Assembly (NCBI GenBank): GCA_035705495.1
Contig: DASSWB010000043.1
Location: 1 to 11,345, forward strand
DNA: 11,345 bases
DNA from: DASSWB01 sp035705495
GTDB lineage: Bacteria; Bacteroidota; Bacteroidia; Flavobacteriales; Flavobacteriaceae
Direction: 5' to 3'
Shown in pieces: positions 1 through 6,828 of the stretch. Position numbers and translations under genes: made by a program. The stretch's first letter is position 1, and each line of letters opens with the position of its first letter. A model generated the notes under the pieces. That model was not told where the DNA came from. It worked only from the letters and a program-made list of their open reading frames with translations, and did no database searches.

Positions 1-458
1 GAAATCAGGGCGAGAACCATTCCGAAGAAAAAACGGGTTTCCACTTGAAAGATGATATAAAGTCCGATGATCACGAAGATCCCGAAAAACACTTCATAAA
101 GAATAATTTTTCGTTTGTAAAAAATGGGTTCCAGAATAGAAGTAAAAAAGGCACCGGTAGATAATACCGCCAACGTAATCGAAACATTTGAAACCTTGAT
201 GGCACCAAAGAATGTGAGCCAGTGCATTGCAATGACAAGACCGGCGACCAAAAGGACCAATAATGTTCTGGGTGGAACACGGAATTTCTTTTTTTTCAGT
301 TTTAAAAATCCGAAAATCAGGATACTCGCCAGAAGCATCCTATACCAGACCAACGGCACGGCATCAAGAGAAATAAGCGCACCCAGTACTGCTGTGAATC
401 CCCAAATAAAAACAATTAAGTGAAGATGCAGGTAACTTTTTAATTTATCGTTTGGCAT
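1..458 (-). CDS. EamA/DMT-family membrane transporter, N-terminal part (cut by window edge)
   Basis: The reading frame starts with ATG at 458 and runs off the left edge of the window after 152 codons, so only about half of a usual 280-300 residue protein is visible. It is strongly hydrophobic, with about five membrane segments (near residues 11-30, 34-52, 65-82, 92-108 and 120-138). The early FIWGFTAVLGALIS stretch and the pattern LEPIFYKRKIILYEVFFGIF (residues 109-128), followed by a Gly-rich helix, are typical of the end of the first EamA repeat in drug/metabolite transporters of the inner membrane. The substrate cannot be predicted. The start overlaps the end of the upstream permease gene by 14 bases, which points to a shared transcript and coupled translation with tgt and the permease. 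The family call is firm; the biological role is open. Confidence 0.85.
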   Translation of the reverse strand, partial: MPNDKLKSYLHLHLIVFIWGFTAVLGALISLDAVPLVWYRMLLASILIFGFLKLKKKKFRVPPRTLLVLLVAGLVIAMHWLTFFGAIKVSNVSITLAVLSTGAFFTSILEPIFYKRKIILYEVFFGIFVIIGLYIIFQVETRFFFGMVLALI

Positions 459-1521
459 TGTAGAGCAGGTAAATTGCTAAAATTCCGAAGGTCACATTGG
501 GGAACCATACCGCTAGAATCGGTGAGAAAGTTGATTGCTCTGCCATGGTTCCGAAAACTTTATCAAAGAAAATAAAAATGAATGCAAGCGCAATTCCCAC
601 TGCAAGGTTAACTCCCATTCCCCCGCGTCTTTTCATGGAAGAAACCGCAACCGCAATAACAGTGAGAATAAATGCTGAAACTGGAATACTCCAGCGTTTG
701 TATGCCACTACCTGATAGGTATTGATATTTGCCGAACCGCGTCTTTTTTCTTTTTCAATAAATTCTTTAAGCTCTGAATAATTCAATGTTTCGGCGATGT
801 ATGAAACCGGTGTCAATTCGTCAAATTCAAAAGGAAGTATGGTGTCGATGCTTTCTTTTTCAATAATAATATCATTTCGTTCCCCAATGATTCTTTTCCT
901 GTAATCGTAAAGTGTATAGGTAGAATCTTCTTCATGATATTGCAAACGTGAAGCACTGATTTTAAATTCCATTTCATTTTCTTGGAAATGCTCTAAAGTA
1001 AAATTTCGGGCGGAATTGGATTTAGGTTGAAAGTTGGTGGCATAAATAAATTCATCGTCGTTGATTTGTTTGTAAACATCTACCGTTTGTTGTGCGTCCT
1101 TGCCCCTTTTTAAATATTGATATATAAATTCGTTAAAGCCCTTGCTAGCACTGGGTGCCAAATACATTCCGAGTATCAATGCACCAATGCATACGATTGT
1201 TGCACCTATTAAATAAGGTCTCAAGAATCTCCAAAAAGAAACCCCACTACTTAAAAAGGCTATAATTTCAGTGTTATTGGCAAGTTTCGAAGTAAACCAA
1301 ATCACCGAAAGAAACAAGAACAACGGAAACAGAAGATTGGCAAAATAAATAGTGAAATCGATGTAGTAATAAACAATTTCAATAAATGGCACCTGATTGG
1401 CGATCATTTTATCAATTTTCTCTGCAAGATTTACGATTATTCCTATGGGAATAAACAAAATCAGCAGCATAATAAAAGTGCCTAGATACCTTTTTAATAT
1501 GTACCAATCAAGAATTTTCAA
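445..1521 (-). CDS. lptG: LptF/LptG-family (YjgP/YjgQ) permease of the lipopolysaccharide exporter
   Basis: The 358-residue protein matches the family in length and layout: three N-terminal membrane segments (about residues 13-33, 53-75, 101-122), a large periplasmic beta-rich region (about 125-270), and three C-terminal segments (about 279-296, 303-320, 333-354). The conserved cytoplasmic SSMKRRGGMGVNLAVGIALA region lies before segment five, and SSGVSFWRFLRPYLIG before segment three resembles the coupling helix that contacts the LptB ATPase. By family knowledge it forms part of the LptBFG complex that extracts lipopolysaccharide from the inner membrane. LptF and LptG are hard to tell apart, so the symbol is tentative. 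The start codon is TTG at 1521-1519: no ATG is available before residue 18, inside the first membrane segment, and the frame is closed by a stop six codons upstream. Only one base separates it from the tgt stop codon. Confidence 0.88.
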   Translation of the reverse strand: MKILDWYILKRYLGTFIMLLILFIPIGIIVNLAEKIDKMIANQVPFIEIVYYYIDFTIYFANLLFPLFLFLSVIWFTSKLANNTEIIAFLSSGVSFWRFLRPYLIGATIVCIGALILGMYLAPSASKGFNEFIYQYLKRGKDAQQTVDVYKQINDDEFIYATNFQPKSNSARNFTLEHFQENEMEFKISASRLQYHEEDSTYTLYDYRKRIIGERNDIIIEKESIDTILPFEFDELTPVSYIAETLNYSELKEFIEKEKRRGSANINTYQVVAYKRWSIPVSAFILTVIAVAVSSMKRRGGMGVNLAVGIALAFIFIFFDKVFGTMAEQSTFSPILAVWFPNVTFGILAIYLLYNAKR

Positions 1522-1522
1522 A

Positions 1523-2653
1523 TTAGAGTCGGTTGTTTAATTTTTTCACCATCATGTTTTTCCAAGTAACAAAATCTCCTGCTATGATATGTTTTCGTGC
1601 TTCCCGTACGAGCCACATATAAAATCCGAGGTTATGAATTGTTGCAATTTGTTTGCCAAGCATTTCATTTACCGTAAACAGATGTTTTACGTAAGCTTTT
1701 GTGTAATAAGTATCTACGTAAGTGTGTCCCATTTCATCAAGCGGAGAAAAATCATCTTCCCATTTTTTGTTTTTCAGGTTGATGGTTCCTTCGGAAGTAA
1801 ACAGCATTCCATTACGCGCATTTCTCGTTGGCATTACGCAATCGAACATATCTACACCCAAGGCAATGTTTTCCAAAATATTCACCGGTGTTCCCACGCC
1901 CATTAAGTAACGTGGTTTGTCCTGCGGAAGTATTTTGGTCACCACTTCTGTCATTGCATACATTTCTTCGGCAGGTTCGCCCACAGACAAACCCCCAATT
2001 GCGTTTCCTTCAGCTCCAACCGATGCTATATATTCTGCGGATTGCATTCGTAAATCCTTATACGTACTTCCTTGGACAATTGGGAACAATGCTTGGTTAT
2101 GCCCGTATGACAAAGGTGTTTTTTCAAGATGAGAAATACATCGATCAAGCCACCTGTGCGTCATATGCATGGAACGTTTCGCATATTTATAATCACATGG
2201 ATAAGGAGTACATTCGTCAAAAGCCATGATAATATCCGCACCAATATCCCGTTGAATTTCCATTACTTTTTCAGGAGTAAAAAGATGGTATGAACCATCA
2301 ATATGAGATTTGAATTTTACGCCTTCTTCCTTTATTTTTCTGTTTGCCGAAAGTGAATAAACCTGATACCCACCACTATCGGTCAAGATATTTCGATCCC
2401 AATTCATGAATTTGTGCAATCCACCTGCTTTTTTGAGGATTTCGGTATGCGGTCTCAAGTATAAATGATAAGTGTTTCCCAGAATGATATCGGGATTGAC
2501 TTCTTCTTTCAATTCTTTCTGATGAACCCCTTTAACGGAAGCAACGGTTCCCACGGGCATAAAAATTGGAGTTTCTATTTTTCCGTGATCGGTGGTGATT
2601 GTTCCCGCCCTTGCGCTGCTCTGCGCATCTTTTCCTATTAATTCAAACTTCAT
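1523..2653 (-). CDS. tgt: tRNA-guanine transglycosylase (queuosine insertion)
   Basis: The enzyme swaps guanine-34 for preQ1 in tRNAs with GUN anticodons, the key step of queuosine formation. At 376 residues it is almost the same length as the E. coli enzyme. Visible motifs are TDSGGYQVYS (91-100, with acid-base Asp92), AFDECTPYPCD (144-154), PIVQGS (191-196), AIGGLSVGE (218-226, substrate pocket) and DCVMPTRNARNG (271-282, with nucleophile Asp271 and the tRNA-binding stretch). Oddly, the zinc site is lost: the places of the three family cysteines hold Gly309, Thr311 and Asp314, and only His340 of the four ligands remains. Spacing to the E. coli ligands is exact (each plus seven), so this is not an alignment shift. 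It is the first gene of a minus-strand operon with the lptG-like gene and the EamA gene. Identification is secure. Confidence 0.97.
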   Translation of the reverse strand: MKFELIGKDAQSSARAGTITTDHGKIETPIFMPVGTVASVKGVHQKELKEEVNPDIILGNTYHLYLRPHTEILKKAGGLHKFMNWDRNILTDSGGYQVYSLSANRKIKEEGVKFKSHIDGSYHLFTPEKVMEIQRDIGADIIMAFDECTPYPCDYKYAKRSMHMTHRWLDRCISHLEKTPLSYGHNQALFPIVQGSTYKDLRMQSAEYIASVGAEGNAIGGLSVGEPAEEMYAMTEVVTKILPQDKPRYLMGVGTPVNILENIALGVDMFDCVMPTRNARNGMLFTSEGTINLKNKKWEDDFSPLDEMGHTYVDTYYTKAYVKHLFTVNEMLGKQIATIHNLGFYMWLVREARKHIIAGDFVTWKNMMVKKLNNRL

Positions 2654-2675
2654 ATATATGATCCTACGATGGGCG

Positions 2676-2683
2676 CAAAGATA
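2676..2683 (-). promoter_or_regulatory. tgt: Likely -7 element of the tgt operon promoter
   Basis: On the minus strand the bases TATCTTTG match the Bacteroidota -7 consensus TAnnTTTG exactly and lie 22 bases before the tgt ATG, which would give a short leader. No exact TTG lies 17-23 bases upstream; the nearest is TTC at 2707-2705 (spacing 21). The upstream half is therefore weak. Confidence 0.6.
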
Positions 2684-2760
2684 CTTAACTAAATTTCATT
2701 TTTTGAATACGCTTTGTTAGTATTTAGCACAAATTGGTTAATAACAATGCTTTCTGTCAT

Positions 2761-2792
2761 TTTGTGCAGGCTCTTTAAAAAGCTTACTTTTG
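2761..2792 (+). promoter_or_regulatory. Bacteroidota-type promoter of the transketolase operon
   Basis: TTTG at 2761-2764 is followed after 20 bases by TACTTTTG at 2785-2792, an exact match to the TTTG / TAnnTTTG promoter of this phylum. Transcription would start near 2798, about 15 bases before the ATG at 2813. This position argues against any coding start upstream of 2813. Confidence 0.75.
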
Positions 2793-2812
2793 TTTTTTTT
2801 AAAAATCAAAAA

Positions 2813-3658
2813 ATGCCAAATACACAAAAATTGGAAGATTTTGCTTCCCAAGTCAGAAGGGATATCCTTCGGCAGGTTCATAAGGTAAATTCGGGACATC
2901 CAGGAGGGTCATTGGGCTGCACGGAATTTTTTACGGTTCTATATCAGGAAATCATGGACCGCAAGGAAAATTTTGAAATGGATGGAATTGGTGAAGATTT
3001 GTTCTTCCTATCCAACGGTCATATTTCTCCAGTTTTTTACAGTGTGCTTGCCAGAAGCGGATATTTCCCAGTAGAAGAATTAAATACTTTTAGACACATA
3101 AATTCACGTTTACAAGGTCATCCTACTACTCACGAAGGATTACCGGGCGTTCGAATTGCGTCCGGATCTTTGGGTCAAGGACTTTCAGTGGCTTTGGGAG
3201 CTGCGCAAGCCAAAAAACTGAATGGCGATAAGCACTTGGTTTATACATTGCACGGTGACGGAGAACTTCAAGAAGGTCAAAACTGGGAAGCAATCATGTA
3301 TGCGGCAGGAAAGAAGGTAGATAACATCATTGCGACTGTCGATTTAAACAAACAACAAATTGATGGTTGTACCGATGACGTTTTGCCAATGGGCGATTTA
3401 AGGGCAAAATTTGAAGCTTTTGGTTGGGATGTTTTGGAAGTGGAAAACGGAAATGATATTTCCTCCGTAAAAAAAGGTTTGACCGAAGCAAAAACCCGAA
3501 CAGGAAAAGGCAAACCCGTTTGTGTTTTATTGCATACAGTAATGGGGCACGGAGTTGATTTTATGATGCACACACATGCTTGGCACGGCGTGGCTCCAAA
3601 TGATGAACAATTGGAAAAAGCACTATCACAAAACCCAGAAACTTTAGGGGATTATTAA
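2813..3658 (+). CDS. Transketolase, N-terminal (thiamine-diphosphate-binding) subunit
   Basis: Together with the next gene it makes a two-part transketolase of the pentose phosphate pathway, which moves two-carbon units between sugar phosphates. The 281-residue protein carries the thiamine-diphosphate half: SGHPGG (27-32), SNGH (67-70), QGHP (101-104), the GDGELQEGQNWEA cofactor motif (148-160) and the VDLNKQQIDG metal/cofactor loop (176-185), ending with HAWHGVAPND (255-264). The frame is open back to an ATG at 2714, but that start lies upstream of a clear promoter, and the extra 33 residues do not resemble the family. The ATG at 2813 is preceded by an A-rich leader and gives the expected length. 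A single-chain transketolase is about 660 residues; this split form is common in archaea and many bacteria, including flavobacteria. Confidence in the function is high. Confidence 0.95.
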   Translation: MPNTQKLEDFASQVRRDILRQVHKVNSGHPGGSLGCTEFFTVLYQEIMDRKENFEMDGIGEDLFFLSNGHISPVFYSVLARSGYFPVEELNTFRHINSRLQGHPTTHEGLPGVRIASGSLGQGLSVALGAAQAKKLNGDKHLVYTLHGDGELQEGQNWEAIMYAAGKKVDNIIATVDLNKQQIDGCTDDVLPMGDLRAKFEAFGWDVLEVENGNDISSVKKGLTEAKTRTGKGKPVCVLLHTVMGHGVDFMMHTHAWHGVAPNDEQLEKALSQNPETLGDY

Positions 3659-3667
3659 AAAGACACG

Positions 3668-4621
3668 ATGAAAAAATATACTGATTCAGGAAAAAAAGAT
3701 ACGCGTTCTGGTTTTGGAGCTGGTTTGGCTGAACTGGGAAAAACAAACGAAAATGTAGTCGCCCTATGTGCCGATCTTACAGGATCTTTAAAAATGGATG
3801 AATTCAAGGCGAATCATCCAGAAAGATTTTTTCAAATCGGGATTGCGGAAGCAAACATGATTGGAATTGCTGCGGGAATGACCATTGGTGGGAAAATTCC
3901 TTTTACGGGTACGTTCGCAAATTTCTCGACGGGTCGCGTTTACGATCAAATAAGACAAAGTGTGGCGTATTCAGGAAAAAATGTTAAAATCTGTGCTTCA
4001 CATGCGGGGTTAACTTTGGGAGAAGATGGAGCAACCCACCAAATTCTGGAAGATATTGGATTGATGAAAATGTTGCCGGGAATGACCGTCATCAATACCT
4101 GTGATTACAACCAAACAAAAGCAGCTGCGATTGCAATTGCTAATCATGAAGGTCCGGTTTATCTCAGATTTGGTCGGCCAAAAGTAGCAAATTTCACTGC
4201 GGAAGATCAAACTTTTGAAATTGGAAAAGCCGTAAAACTTACGGAAGGAAGTGATGTAACAATAATTGCCACAGGACACTTGGTATGGGAAGCTTTACAA
4301 GCAGCCGAAGCATTGGAAGCACAAGGAATAAGCGCGGAAGTCATCAATATCCATACAATTAAACCTTTGGATGAAGAAGCCATTATTTCTTCAGTTAAAA
4401 AAACGGGTTGTGTGGTAACGGCCGAAGAACATAATTATCTTGGTGGTTTGGGTGAAAGTGTTTCAAGAACATTATCCCAGCATCTACCTACGCCTCAGGA
4501 ATTTATTGCGACCAAAGATACTTTTGGGGAAAGTGGCGTTCCAGAACAGTTAATGGAGAAATACGGATTAAATTCCGAAGCTATTAAAAATGCTGCCATC
4601 AAAGTTATTGGCAGAAAGTAA
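3668..4621 (+). CDS. Transketolase, C-terminal (pyrimidine-binding) subunit
   Basis: The 317-residue protein holds the second and third transketolase domains. It shows QIGIAEANMIGIAAGM (56-71), where Glu61 is the catalytic glutamate that activates the aminopyrimidine ring of thiamine diphosphate, then GTFANFSTGRVYDQIR (81-96), SHAGLTLGEDGATHQ (111-125) and YLRFGRP (165-171), followed by the C-terminal transketolase domain with EEHNYLGGLGESV. It lies nine bases after the N-terminal subunit, on the same strand, so both are surely made from one transcript in near-equal amounts. Nothing is missing relative to the C-terminal half of a normal transketolase. The related DXP synthase and pyruvate dehydrogenase E1 families are less likely, given the partner gene and these motifs. 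Confidence 0.95.
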   Translation: MKKYTDSGKKDTRSGFGAGLAELGKTNENVVALCADLTGSLKMDEFKANHPERFFQIGIAEANMIGIAAGMTIGGKIPFTGTFANFSTGRVYDQIRQSVAYSGKNVKICASHAGLTLGEDGATHQILEDIGLMKMLPGMTVINTCDYNQTKAAAIAIANHEGPVYLRFGRPKVANFTAEDQTFEIGKAVKLTEGSDVTIIATGHLVWEALQAAEALEAQGISAEVINIHTIKPLDEEAIISSVKKTGCVVTAEEHNYLGGLGESVSRTLSQHLPTPQEFIATKDTFGESGVPEQLMEKYGLNSEAIKNAAIKVIGRK

Positions 4622-4643
4622 TTAAGAGATTTTTAATAGTTAC

Positions 4644-4679
4644 AGCCTTTCAACGTTAATTTTGTTGAAAGGCTTTTTT
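4644..4679 (+). terminator. Rho-independent terminator after the transketolase operon
   Basis: A perfect 11-bp stem, AGCCTTTCAAC (4644-4654) with GTTGAAAGGCT (4664-4674), closes a 9-base loop and runs straight into TTTTTT. It starts 23 bases after the stop codon. Confidence 0.9.
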
Positions 4680-4691
4680 ATTTTAACAACA

Positions 4692-4732
4692 TTTGCAACG
4701 TAAAATGCGTTTTTTTAATCTTAACCCGTTAA
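4692..4732 (+). promoter_or_regulatory. Possible promoter and short palindrome before the beta-barrel gene
   Basis: TTTG at 4692-4695 is followed after 20 bases by TAATCTTA (4716-4723), an imperfect -7 element. It overlaps the palindrome TTAACCCGTTAA (4721-4732), which lies ten bases before the ATG and could be a protein-binding site. Both calls are weak. Confidence 0.3.
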
Positions 4733-4742
4733 AAATTAAAAT

Positions 4743-5357
4743 ATGAAAAAATTTTTGATCGTAATAAGTTTGGTTTTTTTCTCAAACCTTTCTGCCCAAA
4801 CAGATTTTGGTGTAGTAGCCGGTGTCAACTACGGTGATAATGGAGAAATAGAATTTCAGGATCTTTCCACCTCGGGAGAAGATGTTTATTCCGAAAAAGC
4901 CGACAGCAAAGTGGGTTATCATTTTGGATTGTACTTTAGAGCTTACCTAACGGAATCGCTTTTTTTAAAACCAGAAGTTTTGTACACGCAAACAAAAAGC
5001 TCCTACAACTATAATAACGAAGATGCTGATTATACGGTTACGAAAATCGATTTGCCGATCTTGGTCGGATTTGAAGTAATTGGTCCCTTACAAATATTTG
5101 GAGGTCCAAGCTTACAGTATATCACCGATCATGAAATGGAAGGTGTGACCTTTGGTGAGATTGAAAATGAATTTACCGTCGGTGTTCAATTTGGCGCTGG
5201 TTTGCAATTTGGTCGCTTCGGAATTGACGCTCGATATGAACGCGGATTGAGTGAAAACGAAGCCGAAGTTTTAGATCTTGACAGCACCGTTAGCGGAATC
5301 CAACGAATTGACACAAGACCGAATCAATTTATCTTAAGTCTATCAGTGGATTTTTAA
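4743..5357 (+). CDS. Outer-membrane beta-barrel protein (porin-family/PorT-like fold)
   Basis: The 204-residue protein begins with a signal peptide, MKKFLIVISLVFFSNLSA, cut most likely before Gln19, as is usual in this phylum. The mature part is built of alternating hydrophobic and polar strands with Gly/aromatic turns (FGVVAGVNYG, GYHFGLYFRAYL, SLFLKPEVLYTQ, TKIDLPILVGFEV, FGGPSLQYI, VGVQFGAGLQFGRFGIDARYERG) and ends with FILSLSVDF, a C-terminal Phe as expected for barrels inserted by the BAM machinery. Eight strands would fit the size. This matches the general outer-membrane beta-barrel family common in Bacteroidota; the specific role is unknown. It is monocistronic, sits between two terminators, and converges on the FKBP-like lipoprotein gene, so nothing in the context reveals a partner. 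Confidence 0.85.
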   Translation: MKKFLIVISLVFFSNLSAQTDFGVVAGVNYGDNGEIEFQDLSTSGEDVYSEKADSKVGYHFGLYFRAYLTESLFLKPEVLYTQTKSSYNYNNEDADYTVTKIDLPILVGFEVIGPLQIFGGPSLQYITDHEMEGVTFGEIENEFTVGVQFGAGLQFGRFGIDARYERGLSENEAEVLDLDSTVSGIQRIDTRPNQFILSLSVDF

Positions 5358-5368
5358 TTTTTCCAACA

Positions 5369-5400
5369 CAAAAAAACGCCCCAATGAGGGCGTTTTTTTG
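5369..5400. terminator. Bidirectional terminator between convergent genes
   Basis: A perfect 13-bp stem, CAAAAAAACGCCC (5369-5381) with GGGCGTTTTTTTG (5388-5400), encloses a 6-base loop. The T tracts read out on both strands, so it can end the barrel gene on the plus strand and, 21 bases past its stop codon, the lipoprotein gene on the minus strand. Confidence 0.92.
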
Positions 5401-5420
5401 TATTCGGTATTTACTTTTTT

Positions 5421-6338
5421 CTATTCAGCATCCAAATAATCTGGAATACCATCGCCATCCGTATCGGGATAGGAAATAGTTCCATCTTCGTTGATCACAA
5501 TTTCTTCCGAAGTTAAATCTCCATCTCCATCGTCATCAACATCTAAATAATCGGGTACAAAATTTCCGTTTGTATCATCATCGAAATCATCAGCAAGAAA
5601 ACCGTCCCCATCAATATCTTCCAAATAAGAAGGAACACCGTCATGATCATGATCTGCTTCGTTCTTCCCATAAAGTTCCAATCCGAAAATCAACGGACTA
5701 TATTGCGGGATATTTGAGGTAATTGGAGGTAATGAATAATATGCGAGCCCTGAAGGCATGAATACGGCACCAATTCCGTAATCATTGTTCCAAGCAATCG
5801 TATTATCCGGGTTTATAACAAAACCGGTAGCTCCACGAAATTCTATAACTCCTTCCGTAAAACCAGGCAAAACCGAAGGCAAATCAAACCAAACAGGCGT
5901 AACAGTAGCGTCAAAAATTTCACCGTTCAACAACTGGCCTCTGTAAGTTACATAGGTGGAATCGGCAAAAGTGGGTTGCGTCCCTTCGCCTTCTCTAATT
6001 TTCAAAATATAAACGGTATAATCAACATCATCCCATGTTACTTCCTTTTCTTCCAAAAGTGGAGATTCCATGATTGGTGTTTTATCTGAATTCTCTCCAG
6101 CTATCGTGTCAAATCTGACTTTATAATCAAATCCTGCGGGTGGACTTTGAAATTCTTCGTAATTATAAAAATGGGTTTCAAGAAAGCTGCGTAGTGAATC
6201 ATCATCTATCAATGTCTGTTCGGCTCTATCTCTCTCAGGAATAACAGGAAACGAATTATCGTCATCCTTTTTACAGGAACCTGCAAAAACCAAAAGAAAA
6301 ACTAATCCCATCAATAAAAACCCTTTCAATCTCATCAT
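5421..6338 (-). CDS. Lipoprotein with FKBP-type prolyl isomerase-like domain and Asp-rich calcium-type repeats
   Basis: The 305-residue protein has a lipoprotein signal peptide ending FAGSC, with lipidated Cys22. The next residues, KKDDDN, fit the acidic tail known in Bacteroidota to send lipoproteins to the cell surface. Residues about 105-225 resemble FKBP-type peptidyl-prolyl isomerases: TYVTYRGQLLNGEIFDA, LPGFTEGV, FMPSGLAYYS and PLIFGLELYG. Phe142-Asp143 matches the canonical active-site pair; Phe160 takes the place of the usual Trp. Residues 228-305 carry at least four Asp-rich repeats (DHDHDGVPSYLED, DIDGDG, DVDDDGDGD, DTDGDGIPDYLD), like thrombospondin type 3 calcium-binding repeats. 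Two ATG codons start the gene; the second (6335) is equally possible. Related lipoproteins occur widely in flavobacteria, some tied to gliding. Whether it is an active isomerase is uncertain. Confidence 0.85.
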   Translation of the reverse strand: MMRLKGFLLMGLVFLLVFAGSCKKDDDNSFPVIPERDRAEQTLIDDDSLRSFLETHFYNYEEFQSPPAGFDYKVRFDTIAGENSDKTPIMESPLLEEKEVTWDDVDYTVYILKIREGEGTQPTFADSTYVTYRGQLLNGEIFDATVTPVWFDLPSVLPGFTEGVIEFRGATGFVINPDNTIAWNNDYGIGAVFMPSGLAYYSLPPITSNIPQYSPLIFGLELYGKNEADHDHDGVPSYLEDIDGDGFLADDFDDDTNGNFVPDYLDVDDDGDGDLTSEEIVINEDGTISYPDTDGDGIPDYLDAE

Positions 6339-6356
6339 TGCTAATTTTTAGGGCTG

Positions 6357-6363
6357 CAAGATA
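6357..6363 (-). promoter_or_regulatory. Possible -7 element of the FKBP-like lipoprotein gene
   Basis: The minus strand reads TATCTTG, one T short of TAnnTTTG, 18 bases before the ATG, with no clear upstream TTG at the right distance. It lies 11 bases from the opposite -7 element, so the two promoters may compete. Confidence 0.35.
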
Positions 6364-6374
6364 CAATATTCTTG

Positions 6375-6382
6375 TATTTTTG
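6375..6382 (+). promoter_or_regulatory. Likely -7 element before the S4-domain gene
   Basis: TATTTTTG matches TAnnTTTG exactly and lies 30 bases before the ATG at 6413. No TTG is found 17-23 bases upstream. Its place supports 6413 rather than 6338 as the start of the gene. Confidence 0.5.
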
Positions 6383-6412
6383 TTTAGTGAATCACTGGGA
6401 ATTGGAAAAAAA

Positions 6413-6811
6413 ATGAGAGTCGATAAATTTCTTTGGTTTGTGAGAATTTACAAAACCCGAAGTATTGCAACCAATGCATGCAAAAATGGAAAAGTGAAAG
6501 TGAATGGTGAATCGGTAAAACCTTCCCGCGAAGTCTATCCCGCTGATGAGCTAATAGTAAGAAAAGATCAAATAGATTACCAATTACAGGTTTTGGACTA
6601 TCCCAAAAGCAGGGTTGGCGCAAAGTTGGTCAGTTTATATATTTTGGACAAGACTCCAAAGGATGCATTTGAAGCAAAGGATTTACTCAAATATTCTCAA
6701 GATTACTACAGAAAAAAAGGAACGGGACGTCCCACGAAAAAAGATAGGCGGGATATAGATGATTGGTTTGAAGGACCCGAAGATTCCGAAGAAAAAAATA
6801 AAGAGGACTAA
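6413..6811 (+). CDS. hslR: S4-domain RNA-binding protein, Hsp15-like
   Basis: The 132-residue protein opens with an S4 RNA-binding domain (about residues 1-60): MRVDKFLWFVRIYKTRS, then NACKNGKVKVNGESVKPS and a closing strand. This is the pattern of Hsp15 (HslR), which in E. coli binds 50S subunits that carry a stranded nascent chain and helps recycle them. The tail is very charged, with basic KKGTGRPTKKDRR (101-113) followed by an acidic end, as in family members. The frame is open back to 6338, but the 25 extra residues overlap the promoter region and start on top of the divergent gene, so 6413 is preferred. It is followed after 17 bases by the PyrR-like gene, probably in one operon. The S4 call is firm; the Hsp15 role is carried over from homologues. 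Confidence 0.88.
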   Translation: MRVDKFLWFVRIYKTRSIATNACKNGKVKVNGESVKPSREVYPADELIVRKDQIDYQLQVLDYPKSRVGAKLVSLYILDKTPKDAFEAKDLLKYSQDYYRKKGTGRPTKKDRRDIDDWFEGPEDSEEKNKED

Positions 6812-6828
6812 TTTTTGATTTTGAAAAA

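Noticed and set aside
1589..2229. Several plus-strand open frames of 60-130 codons inside tgt
   Set aside because: They are antisense to a well-supported gene, lie in overlapping frames and show no recognisable family features.
2714..2812. N-terminal extension of the transketolase subunit
   Set aside because: It contains the promoter and does not resemble the family; the start at 2813 gives the normal length.
3277..4279. Minus-strand open frames within the transketolase genes
   Set aside because: They are shadows of strongly conserved coding sequence on the plus strand, with no start context or motif.
6338..6412. N-terminal extension of the S4-domain protein
   Set aside because: It overlaps the divergent promoter region and the ATG of the opposite gene; the S4 domain begins right at the ATG at 6413.
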